Positions 1-6,820 of a stretch of 9,029 nt of DNA are shown piece after piece (the stretch's first letter is position 1; each line of letters starts with the position of its first letter). This stretch comes from Ignavibacteriaceae bacterium. GTDB taxonomy: Bacteria; Bacteroidota; Ignavibacteria; Ignavibacteriales; Ignavibacteriaceae. The translations under genes were made by a program, and so were the position numbers. The notes below the pieces were generated by a model. The model was not told the DNA's origin. It worked only from the letters and a program-made list of their open reading frames with translations, and made no database searches. The DNA lies in contig JARLHB010000371.1 of NCBI GenBank assembly GCA_031292465.1, positions 1 through 9,029 of the forward strand. The letters are read 5' to 3'.

Positions 1-108
1 GAGTGCGGACAAAAATAGAAAATAATTGCATGCCTTATTGGTATACTTAGTCACAAAAATAGGTATTGATGATGTGGATGTGTTTTAGCTTTTTTATTGT
101 TTGCAAGT

Positions 109-144
109 AAAAAAAAAGCCTTTAGAAAAATATCTAAAGGCTTT
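109..144 (-). terminator. Intrinsic terminator of the TonB-dependent receptor gene
   Basis: Read on the minus strand, a perfect 12-bp stem (arms at plus 133-144 and 115-126) closes a 6-nt loop (127-132). The distal arm runs straight into a T tract, seen as nine A on the plus strand at 109-117, three of which also pair in the stem. It lies about 20 bp beyond the receptor stop codon. It is a textbook rho-independent terminator for minus-strand transcription. On the plus strand the stem is followed by only a short T run, so termination in that direction would be weak. Confidence 0.92.
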
Positions 145-166
145 ATAAATTTATGTAAAAAAAGAA

Positions 167-3100
167 CTAGAAAGTATATCTTGCACCAAGCTGCATTGTC
201 CAGCGTGAGGTGTAGTTATCATAAGTCCATGGTAAGTTATTAAGCGGTGCTGAGAAACCATAAACTGGTTTGCCAGTGCTCTTATCAATACCCTGATAAG
301 TAACAATATTGATAGTGTTGTATCCGCCGCTAACATCATAACCCCATTTACGACTGATTAAATTAAGTACATTTAATATGTCTAATGAAATCTGGAATTG
401 ATGTTTATCGCTGAAAGCAGGAATATCCTGTGTAATCCTCAAATCCAGTTCATTTCTCCACGGATATGTAGAAGCGTTTCTTTGTGCAATTTGTCCACGA
501 TGAGAAGATAAATAAGAGTTATTGTTTATAAAACTGTTAAATTGGGAATAAAGAGTAGATGAAGCTGATGTATAAACACCTGCACTTGTAACAGTTCCTA
601 ACTCAATATCACTATTATCTTTTGGAATATACATTAGGTCGTTTCCGTTAAAACCATCCTTATTAAGATCACCGGATACCATAAAGGAAACAGGCTGGCC
701 TGACTGTCCATTATAGTATAATGAAACACTGGTTGTTGCACCTTCAAAGAATTGATGTGAATAAGTTACAGATGCAAAGACACGATGCCTTATTTCAAAG
801 TCGGATGTTGTAAGAGCCGGATTATTAGGATCATAAGCAATTGGATTATATCTTATCTGAGAAAGAGCCTGTGATGATAAAACGCCGTTTTGATCAAATG
901 CTCTTTGGAAAGTATAACCGGCATTTCCCGAAATGCATAGAGCAACACTTCTTTGTAATTGTACGCTTAAGTTATATTGGTAACCTTTACTTGTATTGGT
1001 TAAATAATATATACCGGTAAAATTACCATTACCATTGTTGTATCCGCCATATACAGGCCTTCCATCCGATAATGTTCCGACCTGAGGGTTCAAATCGACT
1101 TCTTTATATAACATATCATTTAAACTCTTAGAATACTGTAAATCTACTGTACCTGTTATATCAAAAGGCAATTGTCTGTCAACTGCTGCATCAAAACGAA
1201 GTACCTGAGGCATTTTTAATTTCGGGTCAACTAAATCAACTTCAGACGAAAGCTTTGAAGTAGCGCCTGTGATAGTTGAGCTAGTAGGCTGGTTATTCGG
1301 GTCGGCGCTGAACGGTACACCTGCTTTTCCTCCGTCAATTTCTGCAAGCATATTACCTGTATTGCCGAAATTGTTAGACATCCATACATAAGGTACACGT
1401 CCGGTAAATATACCAACACCGCCTCTAACCTGAGTAATTTGTTCACCGTCAACATCCCAGTTAAATCCTACGCGGGGTGACCATAAGAGGTTACCGCTGG
1501 GGATATTGGTTGTGTTATATTGAGGATAATAAAAGCTTACAGAATCATTCTGCATAGGTTTTGTAGGGAATATAGGATCGTCAACTCTGATACCAAGAGT
1601 AACTTTCAAATTTGGTGTTACGCTGTATTCATCCTGAGCATAGAGCCCGAGCTGATCCACGCTGAACTCTGCAGACGGTTCCGGATCACCGGTTCTGGAA
1701 ACAGTTCTTGCAAATGAATTAGGATTATTAATAACGTTGTTAAGCTGAGACATATAAGTAAGGTTATACTGATAATATCCCCAGTAATATCTGATAAACA
1801 AATTCTTGAAAGAGAAGAATTCATTATGTGTACCGAAAGTAAATGTATGGTTGCCATTTATGTAAGTGAAGTTATCTGTAAACTCGAAGACTTTTTGATC
1901 AAGGCTGTTTGCAGATGAATATGTATCGGTACCTGTATAAATTTTAAATCCCGGCAAAGTAATATCTATCTCAGGTAATGCCTGTAGTGAAGGACCGCGG
2001 TCATCACTGATATGGGTATAACCCAAAGTTAACTCATTAGACATTGTGTTGCCGAAAGTTGAATTTAACTGGGCAACTGTAGAGTTTGTATTATTCGTAA
2101 TTCTATAGTTAAAAGTACTGAAACTTAAAGTACTGTTTGATGTCCTTTGAGCAAGCACATCCTGATACGAATGCACATAATTATTACGCAAAGTCAATTT
2201 ATTATTTTCGTCTATATTATAATCAAAACGAATAAAGAATTTTCCGCTGGGCTGCTTAGTATCAAAAGAATTGGCTGTACCGGAATTAAAACCATGTGCA
2301 GAAAGTATCTGGTTCAAAGTATCTGCCCAGGCTTGAGCTGAAGCATTTCCCTGTGAAGTAAGGGATTGATTTCCCAAAGGAGTAGTATGATCAGTTAATT
2401 CGCCATTAGCAAAGAAGAACAATTTATCCTTTATAATAGGCCCGCCTATACGCACGCCATATTGGTCATCATTAAAATCCGCATATTTTGACCTTTTAAC
2501 ATCCGGGCTTAATCCTACAAAATTTTGGTTTCTTCCGTAGAAATAAGCAGAACCTGTAAAATCATTGGTACCGCTTCTTGTGATTGCATTTATGCCGCCG
2601 CCTGTAAAGCCGCTGTATTTAACATCATAAGGTGCAATAACAACCTGGAATTCCTGAATAGCATCCATACTAATAGGGTTGGCGCCTGTCTGTCCGCCCG
2701 GTGTGCCTGAAGAACCTAAACCGAAGAGGTCATTATATTGTGTACCGTCAATCTGAATATTATTATAACGGTTGCTCCTTCCAGCGGCCTGCATATTTGT
2801 ACCGCTGAATAAAGGTGATAATTTAGCAAAACTTTGAAACGTTCTTGAAACAGTTGGTATTTGCTGAATTTGCTGCGCAGTAACGTTTTCAAAAGAACCA
2901 GTCCTGTTGCTGCTTATAATTCCGTTGCGCTGTCCAACAACTGTAACTTCATTCATATTTACGGCAGAAGTAGTAAGACTAAAATTTGCAGTTAAATTCT
3001 GGCCTAATAATAAGTTAATATTTCCTTTTTTCTGGCTTTCAAAACCTACGTAGGAAACCGTAATAGTATAAGGCCCTCCTACTCTTAAACCGAGAATATT

Positions 3101-3316
3101 GTATTTACCATCCAACCTGGAAGTTGTTCCGTATTGCGTTCCGGAAGGTTCATGAATTGCAATAATGGTTGCCGAGGGTAATGGCGCACCACTTTGGTCT
3201 GTAATTATTCCGTTAAGCGACGCTGTTGTAACGCCTTGCCCAAAAATGAAACCTGTGGGTAAACACAGGAACAATATAAAGGCAATAAAAAGAGATTTTG
3301 TAACAAGTAACTTCAT
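167..3316 (-). CDS. Oar-like TonB-dependent outer-membrane receptor with carboxypeptidase-regulatory-like domain
   Basis: This 1049-residue protein should be an outer-membrane beta-barrel that imports or binds a ligand using TonB-ExbBD energy. Residues 1-27 are a signal peptide (MK start, long hydrophobic core, FGQ near the cut site). Residues about 32-115 match the carboxypeptidase-regulatory-like beta-sandwich (ITDQSGAPLPSAT, DGKYNILGL, YTITVSYVGF). A TonB-box-like EVTVVG lies at 123-128. A plug domain covers about 140-250 (IPTVSRTFQ, NIQIDGTQYNDLFG, INAITRSGTNDFTGS), and the rest is barrel, ending QLGARYTF with the usual C-terminal phenylalanine. The size and the GDLNKDG..GNDLMYIP segment (882-897) are typical of the Oar group. 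The ATG start is fixed by the signal peptide and a Shine-Dalgarno sequence 4 nt upstream. No SusD-like partner is adjacent, so the substrate cannot be read from context; sugars, peptides or an adhesion/secretion role as proposed for Oar are all possible. The gene is monocistronic, with its own terminator. Confidence 0.9.
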   Translation of the reverse strand: MKLLVTKSLFIAFILFLCLPTGFIFGQGVTTASLNGIITDQSGAPLPSATIIAIHEPSGTQYGTTSRLDGKYNILGLRVGGPYTITVSYVGFESQKKGNINLLLGQNLTANFSLTTSAVNMNEVTVVGQRNGIISSNRTGSFENVTAQQIQQIPTVSRTFQSFAKLSPLFSGTNMQAAGRSNRYNNIQIDGTQYNDLFGLGSSGTPGGQTGANPISMDAIQEFQVVIAPYDVKYSGFTGGGINAITRSGTNDFTGSAYFYGRNQNFVGLSPDVKRSKYADFNDDQYGVRIGGPIIKDKLFFFANGELTDHTTPLGNQSLTSQGNASAQAWADTLNQILSAHGFNSGTANSFDTKQPSGKFFIRFDYNIDENNKLTLRNNYVHSYQDVLAQRTSNSTLSFSTFNYRITNNTNSTVAQLNSTFGNTMSNELTLGYTHISDDRGPSLQALPEIDITLPGFKIYTGTDTYSSANSLDQKVFEFTDNFTYINGNHTFTFGTHNEFFSFKNLFIRYYWGYYQYNLTYMSQLNNVINNPNSFARTVSRTGDPEPSAEFSVDQLGLYAQDEYSVTPNLKVTLGIRVDDPIFPTKPMQNDSVSFYYPQYNTTNIPSGNLLWSPRVGFNWDVDGEQITQVRGGVGIFTGRVPYVWMSNNFGNTGNMLAEIDGGKAGVPFSADPNNQPTSSTITGATSKLSSEVDLVDPKLKMPQVLRFDAAVDRQLPFDITGTVDLQYSKSLNDMLYKEVDLNPQVGTLSDGRPVYGGYNNGNGNFTGIYYLTNTSKGYQYNLSVQLQRSVALCISGNAGYTFQRAFDQNGVLSSQALSQIRYNPIAYDPNNPALTTSDFEIRHRVFASVTYSHQFFEGATTSVSLYYNGQSGQPVSFMVSGDLNKDGFNGNDLMYIPKDNSDIELGTVTSAGVYTSASSTLYSQFNSFINNNSYLSSHRGQIAQRNASTYPWRNELDLRITQDIPAFSDKHQFQISLDILNVLNLISRKWGYDVSGGYNTINIVTYQGIDKSTGKPVYGFSAPLNNLPWTYDNYTSRWTMQLGARYTF

Positions 3317-3320
3317 ACTT

Positions 3321-3327
3321 TCTCCTT
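3321..3327 (-). promoter_or_regulatory. Ribosome binding site of the receptor gene
   Basis: On the minus strand AAGGAGA lies 4 nt before the ATG at 3316. It is nearly ideal anti-16S complementarity and decides the start. Strong Shine-Dalgarno sites are uncommon in classical Bacteroidetes, so this is a small taxonomic clue as well. Confidence 0.85.
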
Positions 3328-3355
3328 AATTATTATGTAATTTTATGAGAACTTC

Positions 3356-3371
3356 GGCTAGATTTTTAGCC
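3356..3371 (-). repeat. Small inverted repeat in the receptor gene leader
   Basis: A 5-bp perfect stem (GGCTA at 3356-3360, TAGCC at 3367-3371) with a 6-nt loop lies about 40 nt upstream of the receptor ATG. If the promoter proposed at 3404-3435 is right, it would be in the 5' untranslated leader. No T tract follows in the minus direction, so it is not a terminator. Its function is unknown and it may be chance. Confidence 0.3.
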
Positions 3372-3403
3372 ATTTAGTAGTAAATAAATGTATAAGTTTT
3401 TCC

Positions 3404-3435
3404 CAAATATCAGCCCTGTTTATATTAAATACAAG
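3404..3435 (-). promoter_or_regulatory. Candidate Bacteroidota-type promoter for the receptor gene
   Basis: On the minus strand, CTTG (3432-3435) is followed after exactly 20 nt by GATATTTG (3404-3411). The Bacteroidota housekeeping sigma factor prefers TTTG, a 19-21 nt spacer, then TAnnTTTG. The site therefore misses one base in each box. It would give a leader of about 80 nt. Matches of this quality are not rare in AT-rich DNA, hence the modest confidence. Confidence 0.35.
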
Positions 3436-3973
3436 ATTAACTTTTGCATTTAATAATTTAATAATATTTCAATAAAGAAGGAATTCGTATTTAATTGACA
3501 CAAAAATCGATTGATAGAATTTATATCTTGGTTTGAAATGAAATAATAATTATTCAATATAATATCTTCTTCGACTTTGGGAAGTCAAGTTAAATACTTT
3601 GATGAAATAATTTAATTAAGAGCTTTTGGTATGTAGAAATCCTGATCGTTTTCGCACCGCTCAAAACTTCAATATACATTATTAAAATAACGGCTCAACT
3701 TATTAAAATTTTTATATTCTGGCAACAAATAATTAAAAATATAATAAAAAAATAATTTGCATTTCAGCAAGGTGTTTAATCTTTTTACAAAAATATGAAA
3801 TTGCAGTATATCGTTTATACTACAATAAATAAAAGCAAGAATTTATGCTGGAAGGAAATATTTTTGTCTAAAAGTCTTACCATTACAGAGCTATCGGATT
3901 AATCACTGCTAATTTGTTTTAGTCTTATGTTTAACTAATTTTTAATTAATAATAAATAATTATTGAGATACTC
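3436..3973. other. AT-rich intergenic region without a recognised gene
   Basis: This 538-bp stretch between the divergent receptor and kinase genes has frequent stops in all frames and no recognisable protein or RNA gene. It holds a small hairpin at 3569-3589 (GACTT, loop TGGG, AAGTC, extended by CTT/AAG across a bulged C) and a TTGACA at 3495-3500 without a convincing -10 box at the right spacing. A 35-codon ATG frame at 3795-3902 has no ribosome binding site. The promoter of the kinase gene presumably lies near its right end; TATGTTTA at 3926-3933 resembles a -7 box but lacks an upstream partner. Confidence 0.6.
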
Positions 3974-5746
3974 TTGTTTAATGAGATAAAAACGGTAAAA
4001 ACCGGATTGATTTTTATATTAATCCTTATTATTGGGATAGGCATAGCTTCATACAGAGACATCAATGAAGTATTTGAAACTGCGGAATGGAGGGCTAATT
4101 CATATAATGTATTAAATACTATGGAAGATATTCTGGCACAAATTGCAGGTTCGGAGGAAGGGCAGAGAAGTTATGTAATTACCGGTGATGATGCCTATCT
4201 TGAATCTTTTCATAAAGGATTTGAAAATATAAAAATTGATTTGGCTAATCTTAAAATATTATTCCGGGAGGATAAAGAACAATTAGATAAGCTGGATAAA
4301 TATGAGAGCCTGATTTATGCCCGTTATAACAGCCTTCAACAGACAATAGATTGCAGAAAAATAGGAGGTATGCAGAGCGCGGTTGATAGAATAAAACTTG
4401 GCATCGGTAAAAGATATATGGACAAAATTTATGAACAAACCGCAAGAATTGAAACCGATGAATATAACCTTCTGCAGCAGCGAGACAATATGCTTGTCGT
4501 TAATGTTAAAAATACATTTGTAACTATTATTGTCGGAACTTTATTAAGCTGCATAATATTTTTAACTGTGTTTTATATACTTGACCGCGAAATAGGTGAA
4601 AGGAAAAAAGTAGAGGCTGCTATCAGGCGTGAAATGGAATTTTCAGATAAACTGCTGAACAGCAGTATTGACGGGATTCTTGCCTTTGACAGTAATTGCA
4701 GAATTACTTTGTGGAACCCTGGACTTGAGATTATGACGGGAATTGCTAAAGCTAAAACACTTGGCAAAGATGTTTTTGATGTATTACCGTTCTTAAAAGA
4801 AATAGGCGAGGATAAGTATTACCATGAAACATTAAAGGGTAATTATGTAATTGCAAAAGACAGGTGGTTCTTTATACCTGAAACCGGAAAAGAAGGCTTT
4901 TTTGAAGCGTATTATTCGCCGATTTTTGATATTGATAAAAAAGTTGTTGGCGGAATTTCCGTATTAAGGGATTCAACCCAGCGGAAATATAACCTGGAAG
5001 CATTAGAGCGGACTAAGGAGGAACTTGAAAAACGTGTAATTGAAAGAACAGCAGCTTTATCTATGGTTAATGATGATTTAAGAAATGAGATAAGCGAACG
5101 TAAAAAAGCCGAAGAACAAATTAATGCCTCGCTGCAGGAGAAAGTTGTACTTTTAAGAGAAATCCACCACCGTGTTAAAAATAATCTGCAGGTTATATCC
5201 AGTTTGCTAAACCTGCAGTCCGGGTATATTGAAGATAAAAAATCCCTCGAAATATTCCGTGAAAGCCAGAACCGGGTAAGGTCTATGGCGTTGATACATG
5301 AAAAATTATACCAGTCAAAAGAACTAAATAAAATTGAATTTTCAGAGTACATTAATTCTCTTATTAAAGATTTGTTTAATTCCTATAAGGTTAACGACAG
5401 GATTATTCTTGAAAGTAATGTTGAAGGAATATACTTTGAAATTGACACTGCAATCCTGTGCGGGTTAATTATAAATGAGTTAGTTTCCAATTCATTGAAG
5501 CATGCGTTCCCCGATGGTAAAAAAGGGAAAGTTTTTATCGCTATTAATAAAATTGATGAAGTTGGTAATCATAAATATTCATTAATTATAAGAGACGACG
5601 GGATTGGTTTCCCACCAAATATTGATTTCCGTAAGACAGAATCATTAGGGCTTCAGCTCGTTACTACGTTAACCGAGCAGCTTGGCGGTGTAATTGAGTT
5701 AAATAGAAATGGTTATACGGAATTTAAAATCGACTTTACTGCATAA
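3974..5746 (+). CDS. Membrane sensor histidine kinase, CHASE3-PAS-HisKA_2-HATPase
   Basis: This 590-residue protein autophosphorylates on histidine and should pass phosphate to the regulator encoded 91 bp downstream. Order of parts: transmembrane segment 1 (about 10-27); extracytoplasmic CHASE3 sensor (about 30-175) with the diagnostic GQRSYVITGDDAYL from Gly63; transmembrane segment 2 (about 181-203); a PAS domain (about 222-340, DGILAFDSNCRITLWNPG); a coiled coil (about 340-392); a HisKA_2 dimerisation/phosphoacceptor region with EIHHRVKNNLQ (His398 and His399; alignment with the related HWE kinases favours His399); and an ATPase domain with N-box Asn501 and Asn506, DDGIG at 541-545 and GLQL at 559-562. 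All catalytic boxes are intact. The start is TTG: an in-frame TAA at 3953-3955 leaves no canonical start upstream, and the next ATG would delete the first membrane helix. No clear Shine-Dalgarno sequence is visible. The signal sensed is unknown. Confidence 0.9.
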   Translation: MFNEIKTVKTGLIFILILIIGIGIASYRDINEVFETAEWRANSYNVLNTMEDILAQIAGSEEGQRSYVITGDDAYLESFHKGFENIKIDLANLKILFREDKEQLDKLDKYESLIYARYNSLQQTIDCRKIGGMQSAVDRIKLGIGKRYMDKIYEQTARIETDEYNLLQQRDNMLVVNVKNTFVTIIVGTLLSCIIFLTVFYILDREIGERKKVEAAIRREMEFSDKLLNSSIDGILAFDSNCRITLWNPGLEIMTGIAKAKTLGKDVFDVLPFLKEIGEDKYYHETLKGNYVIAKDRWFFIPETGKEGFFEAYYSPIFDIDKKVVGGISVLRDSTQRKYNLEALERTKEELEKRVIERTAALSMVNDDLRNEISERKKAEEQINASLQEKVVLLREIHHRVKNNLQVISSLLNLQSGYIEDKKSLEIFRESQNRVRSMALIHEKLYQSKELNKIEFSEYINSLIKDLFNSYKVNDRIILESNVEGIYFEIDTAILCGLIINELVSNSLKHAFPDGKKGKVFIAINKIDEVGNHKYSLIIRDDGIGFPPNIDFRKTESLGLQLVTTLTEQLGGVIELNRNGYTEFKIDFTA

Positions 5747-5837
5747 TTTACTGATTTATCCAGCTCACATCTTTATGGTCCTTCCTTGCAGGGTCACAAT
5801 TACTTAATATAGCAGAATGTAATTTAGGGCTGCGTTT

Positions 5838-6230
5838 ATGATTTTAAATAAGAGTATACCGATGGAAAAGAAAAGAATTATTGTTGTAGAAGATGAAGGA
5901 ATTATTGCTTTGGATATAAAAAAGAGGCTTGAAGCTCTTGGTTATAATGTTTCTAATGTTGTTGATTCCGGTGAAAGAGCAATTGAAGAAGTACTTAAAA
6001 TAAGGCCGGATCTGATTATAATGGATATTGTCTTAAAGGGGAAAATAAACGGAATGGATGCTGCAATCGTGATTAAAAAATTTATGGAAATTCCGATTAT
6101 TTATATTACTTCATGCTTCGATGAAGAATATCAGCACCGCTGCAAATGTTCAAATTTAAATTATGACTTTTTAATCAAGCCGTTTAACCAGGAAGACCTG
6201 AAGTATAAAGTAGAACACGCCTTGTTATAA
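5838..6230 (+). CDS. Single-domain response regulator (receiver only)
   Basis: This 130-residue protein is a receiver domain and nothing more. The acidic pair is Glu18-Asp19 (VVEDEG), the phosphoacceptor is Asp63 (IIMDIVLKG), the switch threonine is Thr91 (IYITS) and the conserved lysine is Lys114 (LIKPF). The MDIxLKG...GMDAA pattern is the receiver subtype usually seen with HisKA_2/HWE kinases, which agrees with the adjacent kinase gene; the two are probably co-transcribed. No DNA-binding or enzymatic output domain follows, so it should act by protein contact or as a phosphorelay intermediate. Translation may begin at the second methionine (5862, MEKKRIIVVEDE), which is closer to the usual receiver start; neither start has a strong ribosome binding site. 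Cys93, Cys102 and Cys104, clustered around the beta4-alpha4 switch region, are unusual. Confidence 0.88.
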   Translation: MILNKSIPMEKKRIIVVEDEGIIALDIKKRLEALGYNVSNVVDSGERAIEEVLKIRPDLIIMDIVLKGKINGMDAAIVIKKFMEIPIIYITSCFDEEYQHRCKCSNLNYDFLIKPFNQEDLKYKVEHALL

Positions 6231-6280
6231 TTGCTGCCAGCTATTGCAGGGAAAACATCATAAAAGTAAGCAGGCTGCGG

Positions 6281-6625
6281 CTATTTAGCGGGAAGTTTTT
6301 TCACATCTTTAGTAAAAGTATTCCACCAGTCATTTTTAATAATCTCAAACTTGGATTTTTGCTTTTGATCTAAAAAACCCTCAATTTTGTCCATGACCGA
6401 TGCATTCTTATTGCCGGAAACATTAGCCAGATAATCGTTTAAAATATTTCTTACTTTTGCAGTCTGATCTTCAGAAAGTAAAATTTTCTGTTGTAATTTT
6501 TCGGCATATACTTTTGCAATATCGGATTTATGAGCGCTTATGTTGGAATCAGGTAACGATACCGGGAAAACGTAAGCAGAGAATGCAAGAACTGTTGTAA
6601 TCAACAAAGACAAAATAAATTTCAT
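6281..6625 (-). CDS. Small secreted Spy/CpxP-like helical protein
   Basis: This 114-residue protein has a signal peptide (MKFILSLLITTVLAFSAY, cut probably around residues 18-30) and a mature part that looks almost entirely helical and charged. Two L-x-x-x-Q motifs, LSEDQ at 50-54 and LDQKQ at 85-89, are 35 residues apart and each leads into a helix (TAKVRNIL, KSKFEIIK). This pattern resembles the paired LTxxQ motifs of Spy/CpxP-type periplasmic proteins, which act as chaperones or stress sensors. The similarity is my reading of the motif and fold pattern, not a confirmed family assignment. A good ribosome binding site and a promoter-like sequence lie upstream, so it is a real monocistronic gene. 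It is convergent with the receiver gene, stop codons 50 bp apart, with no clear terminator between them. Trp100-Trp101 near the C terminus could be a contact site. Confidence 0.75.
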   Translation of the reverse strand: MKFILSLLITTVLAFSAYVFPVSLPDSNISAHKSDIAKVYAEKLQQKILLSEDQTAKVRNILNDYLANVSGNKNASVMDKIEGFLDQKQKSKFEIIKNDWWNTFTKDVKKLPAK

Positions 6626-6633
6626 AACATATA

Positions 6634-6640
6634 CCTTTCC
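6634..6640 (-). promoter_or_regulatory. Ribosome binding site of the small secreted protein gene
   Basis: On the minus strand GGAAAGG ends 8 nt before the ATG at 6625. It supports this start, which also begins a well-formed signal peptide. Confidence 0.7.
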
Positions 6641-6661
6641 AGCATAGAAAAATTTCGTTAT

Positions 6662-6692
6662 TAAAGCTAACTCCCTTATAGAGCAAAGTCAA
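6662..6692 (-). promoter_or_regulatory. Candidate promoter of the small secreted protein gene
   Basis: On the minus strand TTGACT (6687-6692) and TAGCTTTA (6662-6669) are separated by exactly 17 nt. The first box matches five of six bases of a sigma-70 -35 element. The second matches TAnnTTTG except for its last base, with ATTG positioned 20 nt upstream as the Bacteroidota sigma factor prefers. Transcription would begin about 30 nt before the start codon. No other candidate in this gap fits as well in this direction. Confidence 0.45.
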
Positions 6693-6775
6693 TGAATTTA
6701 TTTGCAGTAAAATGCCGATTTATGAAAATTTAGGAAGATTTTTAATAAAATAAGCTTGATAAAGCTATAATATTT

Positions 6776-6781
6776 TATAAT
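6776..6781 (+). promoter_or_regulatory. Possible -10 element for the RNase HIII operon
   Basis: TATAAT occurs here and again at 6766-6771, about 40-55 nt before the RNase HIII start. TTGATA at 6756-6761 is only 14 nt upstream of the second copy, which is short for a -35 box. In such AT-rich DNA TATAAT can occur by chance, so this marks only the likely promoter zone. Confidence 0.25.
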
Positions 6782-6820
6782 TACTTACTTTTTAAGTATT
6801 TTTATATTGTGTATTAATAA

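Noticed and set aside
1..108. Possible coding or RNA remnant at the left edge
   Set aside because: No open frame, RNA fold or motif that I recognise; it is probably intergenic sequence beyond the receptor terminator.
167..3316. SusC-type polysaccharide receptor with a SusD partner
   Set aside because: No SusD-like lipoprotein gene is adjacent and the sequence pattern fits the Oar-like group, so a Sus-type glycan locus is not supported.
3388..3453. 21-residue ATG frame in the receptor upstream region
   Set aside because: No ribosome binding site, runs antisense to the proposed receptor promoter, and is short enough to be chance.
3495..3525. TTGACA as a -35 box of a plus-strand promoter
   Set aside because: No acceptable -10 hexamer occurs at 16-18 nt spacing, and it lies over 450 bp before the kinase start.
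3679..3709. Ten-base direct repeat TTATTAAAAT spaced by 21 bp
   Set aside because: The repeat is almost pure A/T in an A/T-rich gap, where several such matches are expected by chance.
3795..3902. 35-codon ATG frame upstream of the kinase gene
   Set aside because: No Shine-Dalgarno sequence, no recognisable motif, and not in frame with the kinase. It is somewhat long for such AT-rich DNA but not enough to call a gene.
4912..5352. 146-codon open frame on the minus strand inside the kinase gene
   Set aside because: It lies antisense to the strongly supported HisKA_2 region, its product is serine- and phenylalanine-rich with no recognisable motif, and it has no ribosome binding site that I can see.
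6231..6280. Terminator between the convergent receiver and secreted-protein genes
   Set aside because: Only 3- to 4-bp complementary segments (such as CTGC and GCAG) are present, with no T tract on either strand.
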